A DNA stretch of 64,000 nucleotides from Dermabacter vaginalis (GCF_001678905.1 NZ_CP012117.1:186001-250000); one strand, 5' to 3'; counted from the first letter of the stretch, positions 24,887 through 35,608 are shown. Numbers and translations are program-made. The notes: generated from the sequence alone by a model not told the origin.

Positions 24887-27055
24887 ATGTCAGAAAACCC
24901 CCCGCAGCAGAATGTGCCTCAAGGCGACGGCCAGGGCACTCCCTCGAATGTTCCGCCTTCGGCGCCCTCGGCCCCGGCGGCACCGAACGCCCAGCAGGCG
25001 TCGGAATCTGTGCCATCCGCCCCCCAGTACCAGGCACCTCAGTACCCGCAGAGCCAGCCGAGCGCGCCGCAGTACCCGCAGGGGCAGCCGAGCGCGCCGC
25101 AGCAGTACCCGCAGGGTCAGCCGAGCGCGCAGCAGGGCTACCCGCAGTTCCAGCCGCACCAGGGGCAATTCCAGACGGGTCAGCAGAACCCGCAGAATCA
25201 CCAGGGCCAACAGGGCCAACAGGGACAACAGGGCCCCGATTTTGGCAAGCAGCTTGGCCAGGCCGCGTCATTTATCGGTAATCCGCTGCCTACGCTGGGC
25301 GCTGCCTTCGCCTCGTACGTCACCGGCCTCATCGTGGCCGCGATCGTAGTGGGCCTGCCCATTCTCGGGTCGATGGTTCTCGACATGCCGAGCATCGTTC
25401 CCGACCCGAAGACCGGCCTCACCTCCGCCGCCGGCGGCCAAGTGGATCCGGACACCCCCGAGTTCCTCTACATTCTCGGCGCTCCCTTCCAGGTCGTGTC
25501 GATGGCTTTCCTTGGCTCGTACACGAATAGCTCGACCGTCAAAGGGAACTTCGCCGGTCAGGACGACGCGACCCTCACCGCCTACTCGCACCTCGGACTC
25601 GTGCCATTCCTGGTTCTCGCTGCCGTGCTCGTCGGCGCTTTCTTCGCGTCGCGCTTCGTTGCCAAACGTAGGCCGAACGAAGGCGCTGTCGCGATCTGGG
25701 TTCAAGCCGTGATGGCGAGCTTTGCCGTTGCGCTCGTGTCGACCCTTCTCACGTGGGCTCTTGCCGTGCGGGCGAGCGACAAGACGGATGCCTACGGCAT
25801 GAAATATGAGTCGCACTTGAGTATTCACGCAGCCGGGATCCTTCCGTTCCTCGGCATCCTCGTGCTCCTCACTCTCGCGCTTGTGGCTGGCCGCTACAGC
25901 GTGCGCGCCCTGCCGAAGAAGTGGCCGCTTGTGAGTGAATACTTCGATGCAGCGAAGCTTGTGCTTCTGTACGCCGTGACGGCAGCGATCGTGGGGTCGC
26001 TGAGCAGCGTAATTGTTGTGCTCATCACCGCCATCAACGACGGGCACTTCGGCGACACGCTCAAGTCGCTCGTCATGCTCGTCCTTACGCTTCCAGCCAC
26101 ACTCTTGACGGTACTTTTCACCCACTTCGGCCTCGTGACTTTCTCGCCCGTGAACTACGCTGCGGGCAACGGTCAATACGCCGGCCTCTTGCTCAACCAT
26201 GAAGACGACATGGTTTCCGTGTTTACCCTCCCGCACTGGTGGATGATCCTTCCCGCGATCCCGTTCGCGTTTGTGCTCATGTTCGTCTTTGCGGGTGTAT
26301 GGGCGAAGTCCCGCCGCCGAGTGCAGGGCAACATGCTCGCCACCGTGACCTCATGGGCTGCGCTCCCCGCCGTGTTCTTCGTGCTGAGCGTCATCGGCAT
26401 CATTTTTGCGACGATCAACACGAGCTACGGCGCAAGCGGCGCAAAAGAGGTGTTGGAGGCCGCCGGCCTCACGAACTTTGAGGGCGATGCGCACGCGGGT
26501 GTAAGCCTCGCGACGCCGTTCATCGCCGCGATCGTGGGCATCCTGATCGAGGTCATCTCTCGCTTCATCGCCCCGTTCTACTCAGCGTTTGTGCCCGCCG
26601 TTGTGGGCGGTTTTGTGCACAAGCAGCACGGTGCGAACGAGGAATATCCCGCAACCGAGGTGCAGCAGAAAAAGGTGGACTTCGCTGCCCTCGCGGCGAA
26701 CGTGCAGAACCAGGCGCAGAACTTCGGGCAGCAGGCTCAGCAGGGGCAGCCGGGTGCTCCGCAGGGACAGCCGAGTGCTCCGCAGCAGAATCAGGCACCG
26801 CAGTACGGCCAGCAGCCGAGCGGGCAGGGTTACCCGCAGGGCCAGCCGAGTGCTCCTCAGCAGGGTTATTCGCAGGGCCAGCCGAGCGCTCCGCAGTACG
26901 GTCAGCAGCTGAACCAGCAGCAAGGGGCGCCCCAGCAGGGTTACCCGCAGAGTCAGCCGAGCGCCCCTCAGGCGCCCGGATTCACCCCCGAACAGGCCTA
27001 CGGCTACGGGCAGGGCAACCAGCAGAACGAGCAGCAGCCGCCCCAGAATCAGTAG
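24887..27055 (+). CDS. Large polytopic membrane protein with Pro/Gln-rich repeat tails
   Basis: 722 residues; function not recognised. Residues 1-120 and about 610-722 are low-complexity and built from imperfect repeats of YPQGQPSAPQ. Between them lie about eight to ten membrane helices (TLGAAFASYVTGLIVAAIVVG, LGLVPFLVLAAVLVGAFFAS, HAAGILPFLGILVLLTLALV and others). Both tails should lie on the same side if the helix number is even, most simply in the cytoplasm. Such tails often mediate weak protein-protein contacts. The style resembles the N-terminal tails of the paralogue family at 43.8-50.8 kb, without clear homology. A one-mismatch dispersed 12-mer lies in the tail at 24994. ATG 24887 follows AAGGA. 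Confidence 0.8.
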   Translation: MSENPPQQNVPQGDGQGTPSNVPPSAPSAPAAPNAQQASESVPSAPQYQAPQYPQSQPSAPQYPQGQPSAPQQYPQGQPSAQQGYPQFQPHQGQFQTGQQNPQNHQGQQGQQGQQGPDFGKQLGQAASFIGNPLPTLGAAFASYVTGLIVAAIVVGLPILGSMVLDMPSIVPDPKTGLTSAAGGQVDPDTPEFLYILGAPFQVVSMAFLGSYTNSSTVKGNFAGQDDATLTAYSHLGLVPFLVLAAVLVGAFFASRFVAKRRPNEGAVAIWVQAVMASFAVALVSTLLTWALAVRASDKTDAYGMKYESHLSIHAAGILPFLGILVLLTLALVAGRYSVRALPKKWPLVSEYFDAAKLVLLYAVTAAIVGSLSSVIVVLITAINDGHFGDTLKSLVMLVLTLPATLLTVLFTHFGLVTFSPVNYAAGNGQYAGLLLNHEDDMVSVFTLPHWWMILPAIPFAFVLMFVFAGVWAKSRRRVQGNMLATVTSWAALPAVFFVLSVIGIIFATINTSYGASGAKEVLEAAGLTNFEGDAHAGVSLATPFIAAIVGILIEVISRFIAPFYSAFVPAVVGGFVHKQHGANEEYPATEVQQKKVDFAALAANVQNQAQNFGQQAQQGQPGAPQGQPSAPQQNQAPQYGQQPSGQGYPQGQPSAPQQGYSQGQPSAPQYGQQLNQQQGAPQQGYPQSQPSAPQAPGFTPEQAYGYGQGNQQNEQQPPQNQ

Positions 27056-27060
27056 GCGTC

Positions 27061-27085
27061 TGCGCGCCCCGGCCAAGGCCGGCGC
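27061..27085 (+). terminator. Possible terminator hairpin after the membrane protein gene
   Basis: The strong GC stem CGCGCC-GGCC / GGCCGGCGCG (two bulged bases, AA loop) begins about 10 bases after the stop codon. There is no T-run. Confidence 0.4.
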
Positions 27086-27154
27086 GTGTGAACTGTGTGT
27101 CCTTTCATGAACTGACATCTGCCATCGCGCCGCGTTTCACGGATACTGGAGCGC

Positions 27155-28164
27155 GTGATCACACTTGACGGACTCACCAAAGTTTTCCCCGGCACCGGCG
27201 GTGCCGAGGTTCGCGCCCTCGACGGCATTTCACTTGATGTCGCCGACGGCGAGATCCACGGCATCGTCGGCCGCTCCGGCGCCGGTAAATCAACGCTCAT
27301 TCGCTGCCTCACGGGCCTCGAGAAGCCCACGAGCGGCACCGTGCGGATCGGCGACACCGATATCGCCGCCCTCAACGGGCCCCAATTGCGGGCCGCGCGA
27401 CGGAAGATCGGCATGGTTTTCCAGCACGCAAACCTGCTCGATTCCCGCACTGCCGCACGCAATATTGCGCATCCGCTTGAGATCGCCGGCTGGTCTCGCG
27501 GAAAGATTCGCGAGCGCGTCGCGGAACTCGTGACACTCGTGGGCCTCGAAGGTCGCGAAAACAACTACCCGGCGCAGCTCTCCGGCGGGCAGATCCAACG
27601 CGTCGGGATCGCACGCGGCCTCGCGGCCCGTCCCCAGGTGCTTTTGTGCGATGAGCCCACGAGCGCGCTCGATCCGGGGACGACGCGCCAGATCCTGTCC
27701 CTCATCAAGAACCTCAACCGCCGCCTCGGCATTACGGTTCTTCTCATCACCCACGAGATGAGCACCGTGCGCGAAATCTGCGATCACGTGACACTCCTCG
27801 ACGCCGGAAAAGTTGTGCAGACCGGAACGCTTCTCGACGTCGCTTCCGACCCATTCGGTCGCCTCGCAAAAGAACTCATTCCGCTGCCGCCCGCACCCAC
27901 GGGTGTCGATGCGAAGATCGTCAACCTGGATTACGGCAAATCACCAGCGGTCAAGAATGTGAATGACATCGTGCGCTTCACCGAAAAGCACGACGCTCTC
28001 GCCGAGGTCGTCGCCGCGTCGATCGAAACGATCCAGGGCCAGCAGATCGGCCGCGTGCAGCTCGCGCTCCGCAACGCCGATAACAGTCCCATTAGCGCGC
28101 CGGGCTTCGCCAAGTTCGTGCAGGACTGTGCCGACAACAACATCGTCGCCGTGGAGGTGCAGCC

Positions 28165-28168
<4 letters not shown>
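27155..28168 (+). CDS. metN: Methionine ABC importer, ATP-binding protein
   Basis: 337 residues. Walker A GRSGAGKSTLIRC, the Q-loop VFQHANLL, signature LSGGQIQRVGIA and Walker B VLLCDEPTSALDP are all present. The last 80 residues are a NIL domain (ALAEVVAASIETIQGQQIGRVQLAL), the methionine-sensing module that feeds back on transport. It starts at GTG 27155 and overlaps metI by 4 bp. With metI and metQ it forms a complete D/L-methionine importer. No SAM riboswitch is visible in the 99 bp upstream. Confidence 0.96.
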
Positions 28169-28869
<701 letters not shown>

Positions 28870-29022
28870 TGCACGCGCAAACGGTTGAGGGCAGTCCGAC
28901 GTCGGACCCCGCCCCAACGCGCCCGGCACCCGCGCCAATGTCACGAACCGTCACATTTCTCGCGCCAAGGTGCGCACGCACTGCAAGCTAGAGCCAATCG
29001 AGAACAGCAAAAGGAGATCATC

Positions 29023-29877
29023 ATGACCAACCTCAACCGTCGCACCCTTCTCACCTCGGCCGCTGGCCTCGCGGGGCTCGGATTCTTGAGCGCGTGCGTG
29101 TCGAACTCGCCGGGTACCGGGGGCAAGAGCGGTGAAGCGAGCGTGGACTCGTCGCTCAAGATCGGTGCGTCACCGGTTCCCCACGCGGAGATTCTCCAGT
29201 TTGTGAAGGACGAGCTCGCGAAAGACGCGGGCATTGACATCGAGATCGTCGAATACACCGACTACATCCTGCCGAACAAGGACCTCGAGGCGGGCGACAC
29301 CGACGCGAACTTCTACCAGACCCCGAACTTCCTCAAGAACGAGATTGAAGAAAACGGCTACAAGTTCACGGCCGGCAAGGGCGTGCACATCGAGCCTCTT
29401 GGCCTGTATTCGGAGAAGGCGAAGAGCGTCGAGGAGATCGCCGAGAGTGGCGAAATCGCGCTCAACAGCGATCCCGCGAACACCGCGCGTGGCCTGAGGC
29501 TTCTCGAATCGGCGGGACTCATCTCGCTCGGTGACGCCCCCGAGGACGCACTCGTCAAGCCCGAGGATGTCAAGGAGAACCCCAAGAACCTCAAGTTCAC
29601 CGAGCTCGAGGGGGGCCAGATCCCACGTTCGCTCGGAGACTTTGCCGCCGCCGTGATCAACGGCAACTTCGCGCTCGAGGCAGGCCTCAAGCCGAACGAA
29701 GATTCGATTTTCCTTGAGCCGGGCGAAGACAGCCCCTATGCGAACCTCCTCGTATGGCGAAGCGAGGATGACGGAAACGAGTACCTCAAGAAGCTCGAGG
29801 AGCTCCTGCACTCGGACGAGGTGAAGGCCTTCATTGAGAAGACCTACACCGACGGTTCCGTCATCCCCGCTTTCTAA
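29023..29877 (+). CDS. metQ: Methionine-binding lipoprotein
   Basis: 284 residues. Signal peptide with RR and lipobox LSAC (residues about 5-24), so a lipid-anchored binding protein on the outer face. The NlpA/MetQ domain shows VDSSLKIGASPVPHAEIL, EYTDYILPNKDLEAGDTDANFYQTP and NSDPANTARGLRLLESAGLI. ATG 29023 is fixed by AAGGAG at 29011-29016. It lies 153 bp after metI, with a palindrome GTCCGACGTCGGAC in between. Confidence 0.95.
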   Translation: MTNLNRRTLLTSAAGLAGLGFLSACVSNSPGTGGKSGEASVDSSLKIGASPVPHAEILQFVKDELAKDAGIDIEIVEYTDYILPNKDLEAGDTDANFYQTPNFLKNEIEENGYKFTAGKGVHIEPLGLYSEKAKSVEEIAESGEIALNSDPANTARGLRLLESAGLISLGDAPEDALVKPEDVKENPKNLKFTELEGGQIPRSLGDFAAAVINGNFALEAGLKPNEDSIFLEPGEDSPYANLLVWRSEDDGNEYLKKLEELLHSDEVKAFIEKTYTDGSVIPAF

Positions 29878-29883
29878 GGGGAA

Positions 29884-32067
29884 TTAGATCAGCTCGGTCG
29901 CCCCGAGCTGATCGAGCACGAAGGCGTATTCCTCGGCGCGCTGCTCCCACCGGGCGTAGCGCCCCGAGCGGCCACCGTGGCCAGCGACCATCTCGCACTT
30001 GAAGAGGATCGGGTGAGCGGGAATCGCCTCGCCGCCCTCATAGTTGCGGGTCTCTTCGCGAAGGCGAGCCACCCACTTGGCGGGCTCCACATAAAACACG
30101 CGGATGTCGTTGAGACTCGTTGTCGCGAGGATGGCCGGGTACTGCACATTTCGGATGTTTTCGTACGGTGTGTACTCCTTCATGTACTGGTACACCTCGG
30201 GATCCTCGAGCGGGTTGCCCCACTCCTCCCACTCGCCGACCGTGAGCGGGAGGCTCGGGTCGAGGATCGTCGTGAGCGCATCCACGAACGGCACGCCGGC
30301 GACGATGACGCGGAACGTTTCGGGCGAGAGGTTCGCTACCGCACCCATGAGCAGGCCGCCCGCGCTTCCACCATTTGCCGCGATGCGGTTCTTGTCGAAC
30401 CAGCCTTCGCTCGCGAGGAACTGTGCGGATTCCACGAAATCACTGAATGTGTTCTTTTTTGCGAGCTTTTTGCCGTTCTCGTACCACTCACGGCCCATCT
30501 CGCCTCCGCCACGGATGTGCGCGATGGCGACGACCACGCCGCGGTCCATGAGGCTCAGCCAAAACACCGAAAGCGTTGGATCACTGGGGATTTCGTAGCT
30601 CCCGTAGCCGTAGAGGAAGCCGGGGTTCGTGCCGTCGGGTTCGACGTCGGCGCGTGCCATGAGCGAGATCGGGATCTTCGTGCCGTCATGAGCCGTCGCC
30701 CACAGGCGCTTCTCTACGTACTTCGTGCGATCGAAGTTCGGGACGGGAGTTTCCTTGAGGATCTCCGGTTCGCCACCCGAGGCGGGAATCTGTGCGACGG
30801 TCGTGGGTGTGAGCATCGAGTCGAGCGTGTAGCGAATCGTCTCCTCGTCCCAATTGCGATTGTGAGCAAGATAGACCGCATCGAGTTCGCCGCCGTGCGA
30901 AATGTCGAATGCGGAGGCGGTATCCCACCCCGTGCTGCTTTCGGTGTTCTGCTCGCCGCTCACCTGATCGCGCTGCAGTACGCGCACGGTGGGCAGCCCT
31001 GCTGCGCGCATGGTGATCGCGACGTGGCTCTCGAAAGCGTCGGCCGCCTCGATGCGCTCGCCCTCTGCGGGGGCGAGGATCTCGCGCCAGGTTTCTTGCG
31101 CCTCGGCGCCGCTCGCATCGAGCTCCTGGCGCGCAAGGGCAAATCCCTTGTGGTCGCGGTTGTGGATGACGAGGTAGTGGTCGCCCGCGTGCTCGACCGA
31201 GTACTCGACGCCTTCGACGCGGCCGGCAATCGAGCGAGGCTCCTGAATGGGGCTCTCGAGTGACGTCACGAGCGCCTCAGCCGTGACGCGCGAGGCAGTC
31301 TCGATGATGAGGGCCTTCCGGTTGCGGCTCGCCCCGGCTGCAGTCGTGAACTTTTCGTCGTCCTCCCGGAACAGAAGGCGGTCGTCCGACGCCTGCGTGC
31401 CTACCGTATGCACCCAAATTTCGCATTGACGCCAGGCTTCGTCGTTTTTCGCGTAGACGATTTCCGAGCCGTCGAGCGAGAACGCCAGACCGTAGGCAAC
31501 GTCCTTGACGGAATCGTCGATCACGTCGCCCGAAGCGAGGTCCACGATGCGAAGCGCATACACCTCGCCGCCAGAAGTATCCACGCTGTAGGCGAGGCGG
31601 TTCGATTCGTCGTTGAGGGTGATGCCGCCGAGCTGGAAAAATTCCGTGCCCTCCGAGAGCGCTTGTGCATCGAGATAAACGTGCTCGCCTGGAAGCAGTT
31701 CGTCGTTTTCGGCATCGACAACGGGACGCTCGGGGCTATCCGCGAGGGCGATGCGGCTAAAGCGCGGGTAGTTGTCGCCCTCCCGCGTGCGCGAGATGTA
31801 CCAGTAGTCCCCATCGCGAAACGGAACCGAGCTATCGGTCTCCTGCGTGTGGCTCTTGATCTCCGAGACGATCTGATCGCGGAGCGGGTGAAGCGGCTCG
31901 AGAATTTGGTCAGCGTAGGCGTTCTCGGCATTCAGGTGGTCGAGGACCTCCTGGCTTTCCTTGTCACGCAACCAGTCAAAATTGTCCACGACCGTGTCGC
32001 CGTGATGTGTGCGCTCGATGGGCTTCTTCGCCGGTACCGGCGGCTTCATGAAAGTGTTGTCAGTCAT
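29884..32067 (-). CDS. ptrB: Oligopeptidase B (S9A prolyl oligopeptidase family)
   Basis: 727 residues. The N-terminal beta-propeller is followed by the alpha/beta-hydrolase domain. The nucleophile is in ANGGSAGGLLMGAVANL (G-G-S-A-G-G) and the catalytic His in KCEMVAGHGGRSGRY near the C-terminus. The family cuts short peptides after Arg or Lys in the cytoplasm. ATG 32067 gives MTDNTFMKPPVPAKKP, a normal oligopeptidase B start; a longer frame to 32367 overlaps tRNA-Ser and is not credible. The gene converges on metQ, with 6 bp between the stops. A one-mismatch dispersed 12-mer lies at 31385. Confidence 0.95.
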   Translation of the reverse strand: MTDNTFMKPPVPAKKPIERTHHGDTVVDNFDWLRDKESQEVLDHLNAENAYADQILEPLHPLRDQIVSEIKSHTQETDSSVPFRDGDYWYISRTREGDNYPRFSRIALADSPERPVVDAENDELLPGEHVYLDAQALSEGTEFFQLGGITLNDESNRLAYSVDTSGGEVYALRIVDLASGDVIDDSVKDVAYGLAFSLDGSEIVYAKNDEAWRQCEIWVHTVGTQASDDRLLFREDDEKFTTAAGASRNRKALIIETASRVTAEALVTSLESPIQEPRSIAGRVEGVEYSVEHAGDHYLVIHNRDHKGFALARQELDASGAEAQETWREILAPAEGERIEAADAFESHVAITMRAAGLPTVRVLQRDQVSGEQNTESSTGWDTASAFDISHGGELDAVYLAHNRNWDEETIRYTLDSMLTPTTVAQIPASGGEPEILKETPVPNFDRTKYVEKRLWATAHDGTKIPISLMARADVEPDGTNPGFLYGYGSYEIPSDPTLSVFWLSLMDRGVVVAIAHIRGGGEMGREWYENGKKLAKKNTFSDFVESAQFLASEGWFDKNRIAANGGSAGGLLMGAVANLSPETFRVIVAGVPFVDALTTILDPSLPLTVGEWEEWGNPLEDPEVYQYMKEYTPYENIRNVQYPAILATTSLNDIRVFYVEPAKWVARLREETRNYEGGEAIPAHPILFKCEMVAGHGGRSGRYARWEQRAEEYAFVLDQLGATELI

Positions 32068-32254
32068 AGGCACAACCCTATAGGGGCCTGAGCCGTCGGA
32101 CCTGCGGGTTCCGAGATGCGTACCGAGGGCCCTTGCACTCGTGCTCTTTCGGTGGCCGCTTCGCGAGTCGTTTTCCCTTGCACGCCACGTGACCTGCCTC
32201 CCACCAGGTAGCCTCAACTTTGACGTAAGGCGACGAATCGGTAAAGTGTTCCGC

Positions 32255-32342
32255 GGTAGCGTGTCCGAGCGGCCGAAGGTGCAACACTCGAAATGTTGTG
32301 TACGGTAACCCCGTACCGCGGGTTCAAATCCCGCCGCTACCG
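32255..32342 (+). tRNA. tRNA-Ser (anticodon CGA)
   Basis: 88 nt, class II with a long variable arm (GTACGGTAACCCCGTAC). The acceptor GGTAGCG pairs with CGCTACC. The anticodon loop CTCGAAA gives CGA (codon UCG), and the T-arm is CGGGTTCAAATCCCG. Discriminator G at 32342; CCA (32343-32345) is encoded. Confidence 0.97.
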
Positions 32343-32446
32343 CCACGAAAACGAGCCGTAGCCTCAAGCTTTGGGGTTGCGGCTCGTTTGTTCATCCGGC
32401 CCGGGGTGCGAGCGGCGGCTCGTGCGCGACAACGAGGTGGCGAGAA

Positions 32447-33448
32447 ATGGCCAGAACCGATCGTCACGGTTTGACCGTGAGGGATCGACTCGCCCTCGAT
32501 GCGGCCAAGCTCTACTATTCGGGACTTTCGCAAGCCGAAGTCGCCGAGCGTCTTTTCGTTAATCGCGCGACCGTGTCGAAGCTTCTCTCGACTGCCCGAC
32601 GCAAGGGGCTCGTTCGTACGGTGATTCGTGATCCAAGGGAAATGGACACGGAACTGTACGGAGCGCTCAACGCCGCCTACGATCTCTCGAGCCTGCGCCT
32701 CGTGGTGCCGGTGGGCCGCGGCCCCATGGATAAACGCCATGCACTCGGTGTCGCGGGCGCCGAACTCCTCGAAGGGCTCGTGCAAGTCTCCGACACCCTC
32801 GGGATGTGGTGGTCGCAGACGACGTGCGAAGTTGCGCGCGCATTCCGTCGCACGGCAACCCGAGGAGTGAGAATTGTGGGGCTCAACGGCAGCGACGATT
32901 CGGCGCACGACCTCGCGGCGTGGGAATCCGCCCGCGAGCACATTGAACGGGAGCTCGGGTGGGAGACCGTGGCCGCGCGCAGCCCGCACATTTACTCGAG
33001 CCTCAGTGACAAGCTCGAGAGTGAGCGCACCCCCGAGGCGAGGGCGGTGCGCGCCGCCCAGAACGCGTGCCGCATCACCGTGTTCAGCACCAGCAGCGCG
33101 CACGCACTCATGGCGCGCCTGCCGGACACGCTGAGTGAAGACGAACGTGCGAGGATCGAGTGCACGTCCGTTGGGCACATATGCGGCCACTTCATCGATG
33201 CCGATGCGCGGATATGCGAGCCGATCGTCAATCAGCGCACCTCGGGTCTCCCGCTGGCAACGCTCCGTAACGTCGAGCAGAAAGTCCTCGTGGCATGCGG
33301 GCCCGACAAGGTTGCCGCCATGGATGCGATCCTCGCCAACAGGTACGCGAACCACCTCGTGACCGACATCGACACGGCACGCGATCTCGTGCGCATGAGC
33401 GAGGACCGTCAGCGAACCCGCGCGGATTCGCCAACCGCCGAGCCCTAA
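32447..33448 (+). CDS. SorC/DeoR-type sugar-sensing transcriptional regulator of the deo operon
   Basis: 333 residues. The N-terminal helix-turn-helix is YYSGLSQAEVAERLFVNRATVSKLL. The remainder is the sugar-binding domain of SorC-family regulators (LGVAGAELLEGLVQVSDTLGMWWSQTTCEVA; a later VACGPDKVAAMDAIL). It probably senses deoxyribose 5-phosphate or a related sugar and controls the downstream deoC operon. It is followed by a 16-bp perfect palindrome right after its stop and then by deoC, in the same direction. Confidence 0.88.
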   Translation: MARTDRHGLTVRDRLALDAAKLYYSGLSQAEVAERLFVNRATVSKLLSTARRKGLVRTVIRDPREMDTELYGALNAAYDLSSLRLVVPVGRGPMDKRHALGVAGAELLEGLVQVSDTLGMWWSQTTCEVARAFRRTATRGVRIVGLNGSDDSAHDLAAWESAREHIERELGWETVAARSPHIYSSLSDKLESERTPEARAVRAAQNACRITVFSTSSAHALMARLPDTLSEDERARIECTSVGHICGHFIDADARICEPIVNQRTSGLPLATLRNVEQKVLVACGPDKVAAMDAILANRYANHLVTDIDTARDLVRMSEDRQRTRADSPTAEP

Positions 33449-33464
33449 TGGCACATATGTGCCA
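33449..33464. promoter_or_regulatory. 16-bp palindrome, likely deo operator
   Basis: TGGCACATATGTGCCA is a perfect palindrome directly after the regulator's TAA and 67 bp before the deoC start. A TAACCT -10-like box lies at 33497-33502, so the site would be about 40-50 bp upstream of transcription start, compatible with activation or upstream repression. Confidence 0.65.
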
Positions 33465-33530
33465 AATCGGCCTCCCGAACGGTGCGAGCGCGTCCCTAAC
33501 CTAGTGCTCTCTTCACACAAAGGAGTGAGC

Positions 33531-34184
33531 ATGACTACACCGAACCAGATTGTGGACCACACTCTCCTGGCACCCACGGCAACGCCTGACGAAATCGAGG
33601 CCCTTTGCCGCGATGCGCGCGACAACCGCTTCTACTCGGTATGCGTGAGCCCCACCTATGTTGCACAAGCAGCGAGCCTGGTTGAGGGGAGTGACGTGCA
33701 CGTGTGCACAGTCGTTGGCTTCCCGTCGGGCGCTCACACGAGCGCCGTGAAGGCCTACGAAACTCGCGCCGCAGTCGAGGACGGGGCTGACGAGATCGAC
33801 ATGGTCATGAACCTCGCATCCGCAAAGGCCCACGACTGGGCCGCGGTCGAGAACGACATCCGCGCAGTCGTCGAGGCGGCTCAGGGGCGAGTCGTTAAAG
33901 TCATCCTTGAAACGTGCGTCCTTGAGGACGACGAGATCGTCGCGGCGTGCACCGCCGCGCGCGCTGCCGGCGCCGACTTCGTCAAGACCTCAACGGGATT
34001 CGCGGGCGGGGGAGCAACCACCCACGCGGTTCAACTCATGCGCGAGACCGTCGGACCCGACATGGGCGTCAAGGCCTCAGGCGGCATTCGCACAGCGGCA
34101 GACCTCGACGCGATGGTCGCCGCAGGCGCAACACGCATCGGATCCTCCGCAGGCGCCGCTCTCCTGACCGCGCAGGGTAACTAA
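33531..34184 (+). CDS. deoC: Deoxyribose-phosphate aldolase
   Basis: 217 residues. The Schiff-base lysine is in ADFVKTSTGF, the second active-site lysine in MGVKASGGIRTA, and the first strand has VDHTLLAP. It splits 2-deoxy-D-ribose 5-phosphate into glyceraldehyde 3-phosphate and acetaldehyde. ATG 33531 follows AAAGGAG. First gene of the deoxyribose-use operon. Confidence 0.97.
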   Translation: MTTPNQIVDHTLLAPTATPDEIEALCRDARDNRFYSVCVSPTYVAQAASLVEGSDVHVCTVVGFPSGAHTSAVKAYETRAAVEDGADEIDMVMNLASAKAHDWAAVENDIRAVVEAAQGRVVKVILETCVLEDDEIVAACTAARAAGADFVKTSTGFAGGGATTHAVQLMRETVGPDMGVKASGGIRTAADLDAMVAAGATRIGSSAGAALLTAQGN

Positions 34185-34216
34185 CACACCACAATTGACG
34201 AAAGAGGAGGTCACCG

Positions 34217-35608
34217 GTGACTTCACCACAGACGACGAACGTCGACCAAGGGGTTCCCAACACGAGCTGGGGGCTCATTAAAGATCCGACCCGACAGCTA
34301 CGCGACGGGTACTTGACGAAAACCCCAATCTTCCAATTCATTCTGCTGTCGATCTGCTTCCCCATGTGGGGCGCCGCGGCAAGTATGAACGACATCCTGA
34401 TCACGCAATTCAAAGCCGTCTTCGACCTTTCGGACGTTGCCTCGGCATTCGTGCAGTCGGCGTTCTACGGTGGCTACTTCGTCATCGCGATTCCCGCTTC
34501 TCGCGTCATTCGACGCACCTCGTACAAGACCGGCCTCCTCATTGGCCTTACGGTTTACATCGCGGGCTGCATGCTCTTCTTCCCCGCGTCGACGATGGCG
34601 ACATACACAGTGTTCCTTGCCTCGCTGTTCGCGATCGCCATTGGCCTTTCCTTCCTCGAGACGTCCGCCAACACCTATTCCTCGCTCATTGGCGATAGGA
34701 AACACGCGACGCTTCGCCTCAACATCTCCCAGACCTTCACCGCGCTGGGGTTCCTGTCGGGCGCCGTTATGGGCAAGTTCCTCGTCTTTGAAGACGGAGA
34801 TGCTCTCCATAGCCGCATCGCCGCGGCAGGCTCCGAAGCCGCACGTATGGAAATCACCGAAGCCGCACTCGGTCGAACCCTCGGCCCCTACAAGATCATC
34901 CTCGCGATCCTCGTCGTCCTCGTCGTGCTTATTGCGATCACGCAGTACCCGCACTGCAAACCGCTCAATAGCGACGCGAAAGAGGCCGAAGCTTCCATCG
35001 GCGAAACACTTGCCTACCTTGTGAAGAACAAGATGTTCATCGGCGGCATCATCACTCAGTTCTTCTACGTTGGCATGCAGACCGCCCTGTGGTCGTTCAC
35101 GATTCGACTCGCGCTCAATCTCGACCACTCGCTCAATGAGAAGACTGCCGCGAACTACTTGATCGCCACGTTCATCGCCTTCTTCATCGGCAAGATCATC
35201 GCTAACGTTCTCATGACCAAGATTAACGAGGACGTCGTGCTGCTCATCTACTCGGGTCTCGGCATGATCACGATTCTCTACATCGTTCTCGCGCCGAACT
35301 TCACGAGCGTCTACGCGGCGATCGTCGCCTCCGCACTCCTCGGCCCGGGCTGGGCAACGATCTACGCACGTAACCTCGACACGATCAAAGACAAGCGCTT
35401 CACCGAAACGGGCGGCGCCATCATCGTCATGTCGATCATCGGCGGCGCGGTCATTCCTGTCGTCCAGGGCTTCATTTCCGATTCGACGGGCTCCATGCGC
35501 TTCAGCTTCATCGTGAACTTCGTGTGCTTCCTCGCGATCTTCATCTACTTTGTTGCGCAGTACAGGTCTTCCCACAAGGAATCGCTCACGACGGAGGCAA
35601 CGAAATGA
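34217..35608 (+). CDS. deoP: MFS sugar permease (FucP/DeoP-like), probable deoxyribose transporter
   Basis: 463 residues with twelve membrane helices. Sequence of the FucP subfamily (FLETSANTYSSLIG, IALLGPGWATIYA-type segments, a long central loop QYPHCKPLNSDAKEAE). The position between deoC and a mutarotase plus kinase implies deoxyribose-H+ symport (inference). GTG 34217 follows GAGGAGG. Its stop overlaps the next start (ATGA). Confidence 0.88.
   Translation: MTSPQTTNVDQGVPNTSWGLIKDPTRQLRDGYLTKTPIFQFILLSICFPMWGAAASMNDILITQFKAVFDLSDVASAFVQSAFYGGYFVIAIPASRVIRRTSYKTGLLIGLTVYIAGCMLFFPASTMATYTVFLASLFAIAIGLSFLETSANTYSSLIGDRKHATLRLNISQTFTALGFLSGAVMGKFLVFEDGDALHSRIAAAGSEAARMEITEAALGRTLGPYKIILAILVVLVVLIAITQYPHCKPLNSDAKEAEASIGETLAYLVKNKMFIGGIITQFFYVGMQTALWSFTIRLALNLDHSLNEKTAANYLIATFIAFFIGKIIANVLMTKINEDVVLLIYSGLGMITILYIVLAPNFTSVYAAIVASALLGPGWATIYARNLDTIKDKRFTETGGAIIVMSIIGGAVIPVVQGFISDSTGSMRFSFIVNFVCFLAIFIYFVAQYRSSHKESLTTEATK

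Noticed and set aside
25030-25140. Repeats in the Pro/Gln-rich gene as a CRISPR array
   Set aside because: Repeats are in-frame codon repeats (YPQGQPSAPQ) of uneven spacing, with no unique spacers and no cas genes.
28894-28907. Palindrome GTCCGACGTCGGAC upstream of metQ as a methionine regulator site
   Set aside because: It may only be a variant of the dispersed CGTCGGA word; no second copy before metN supports a met operator.
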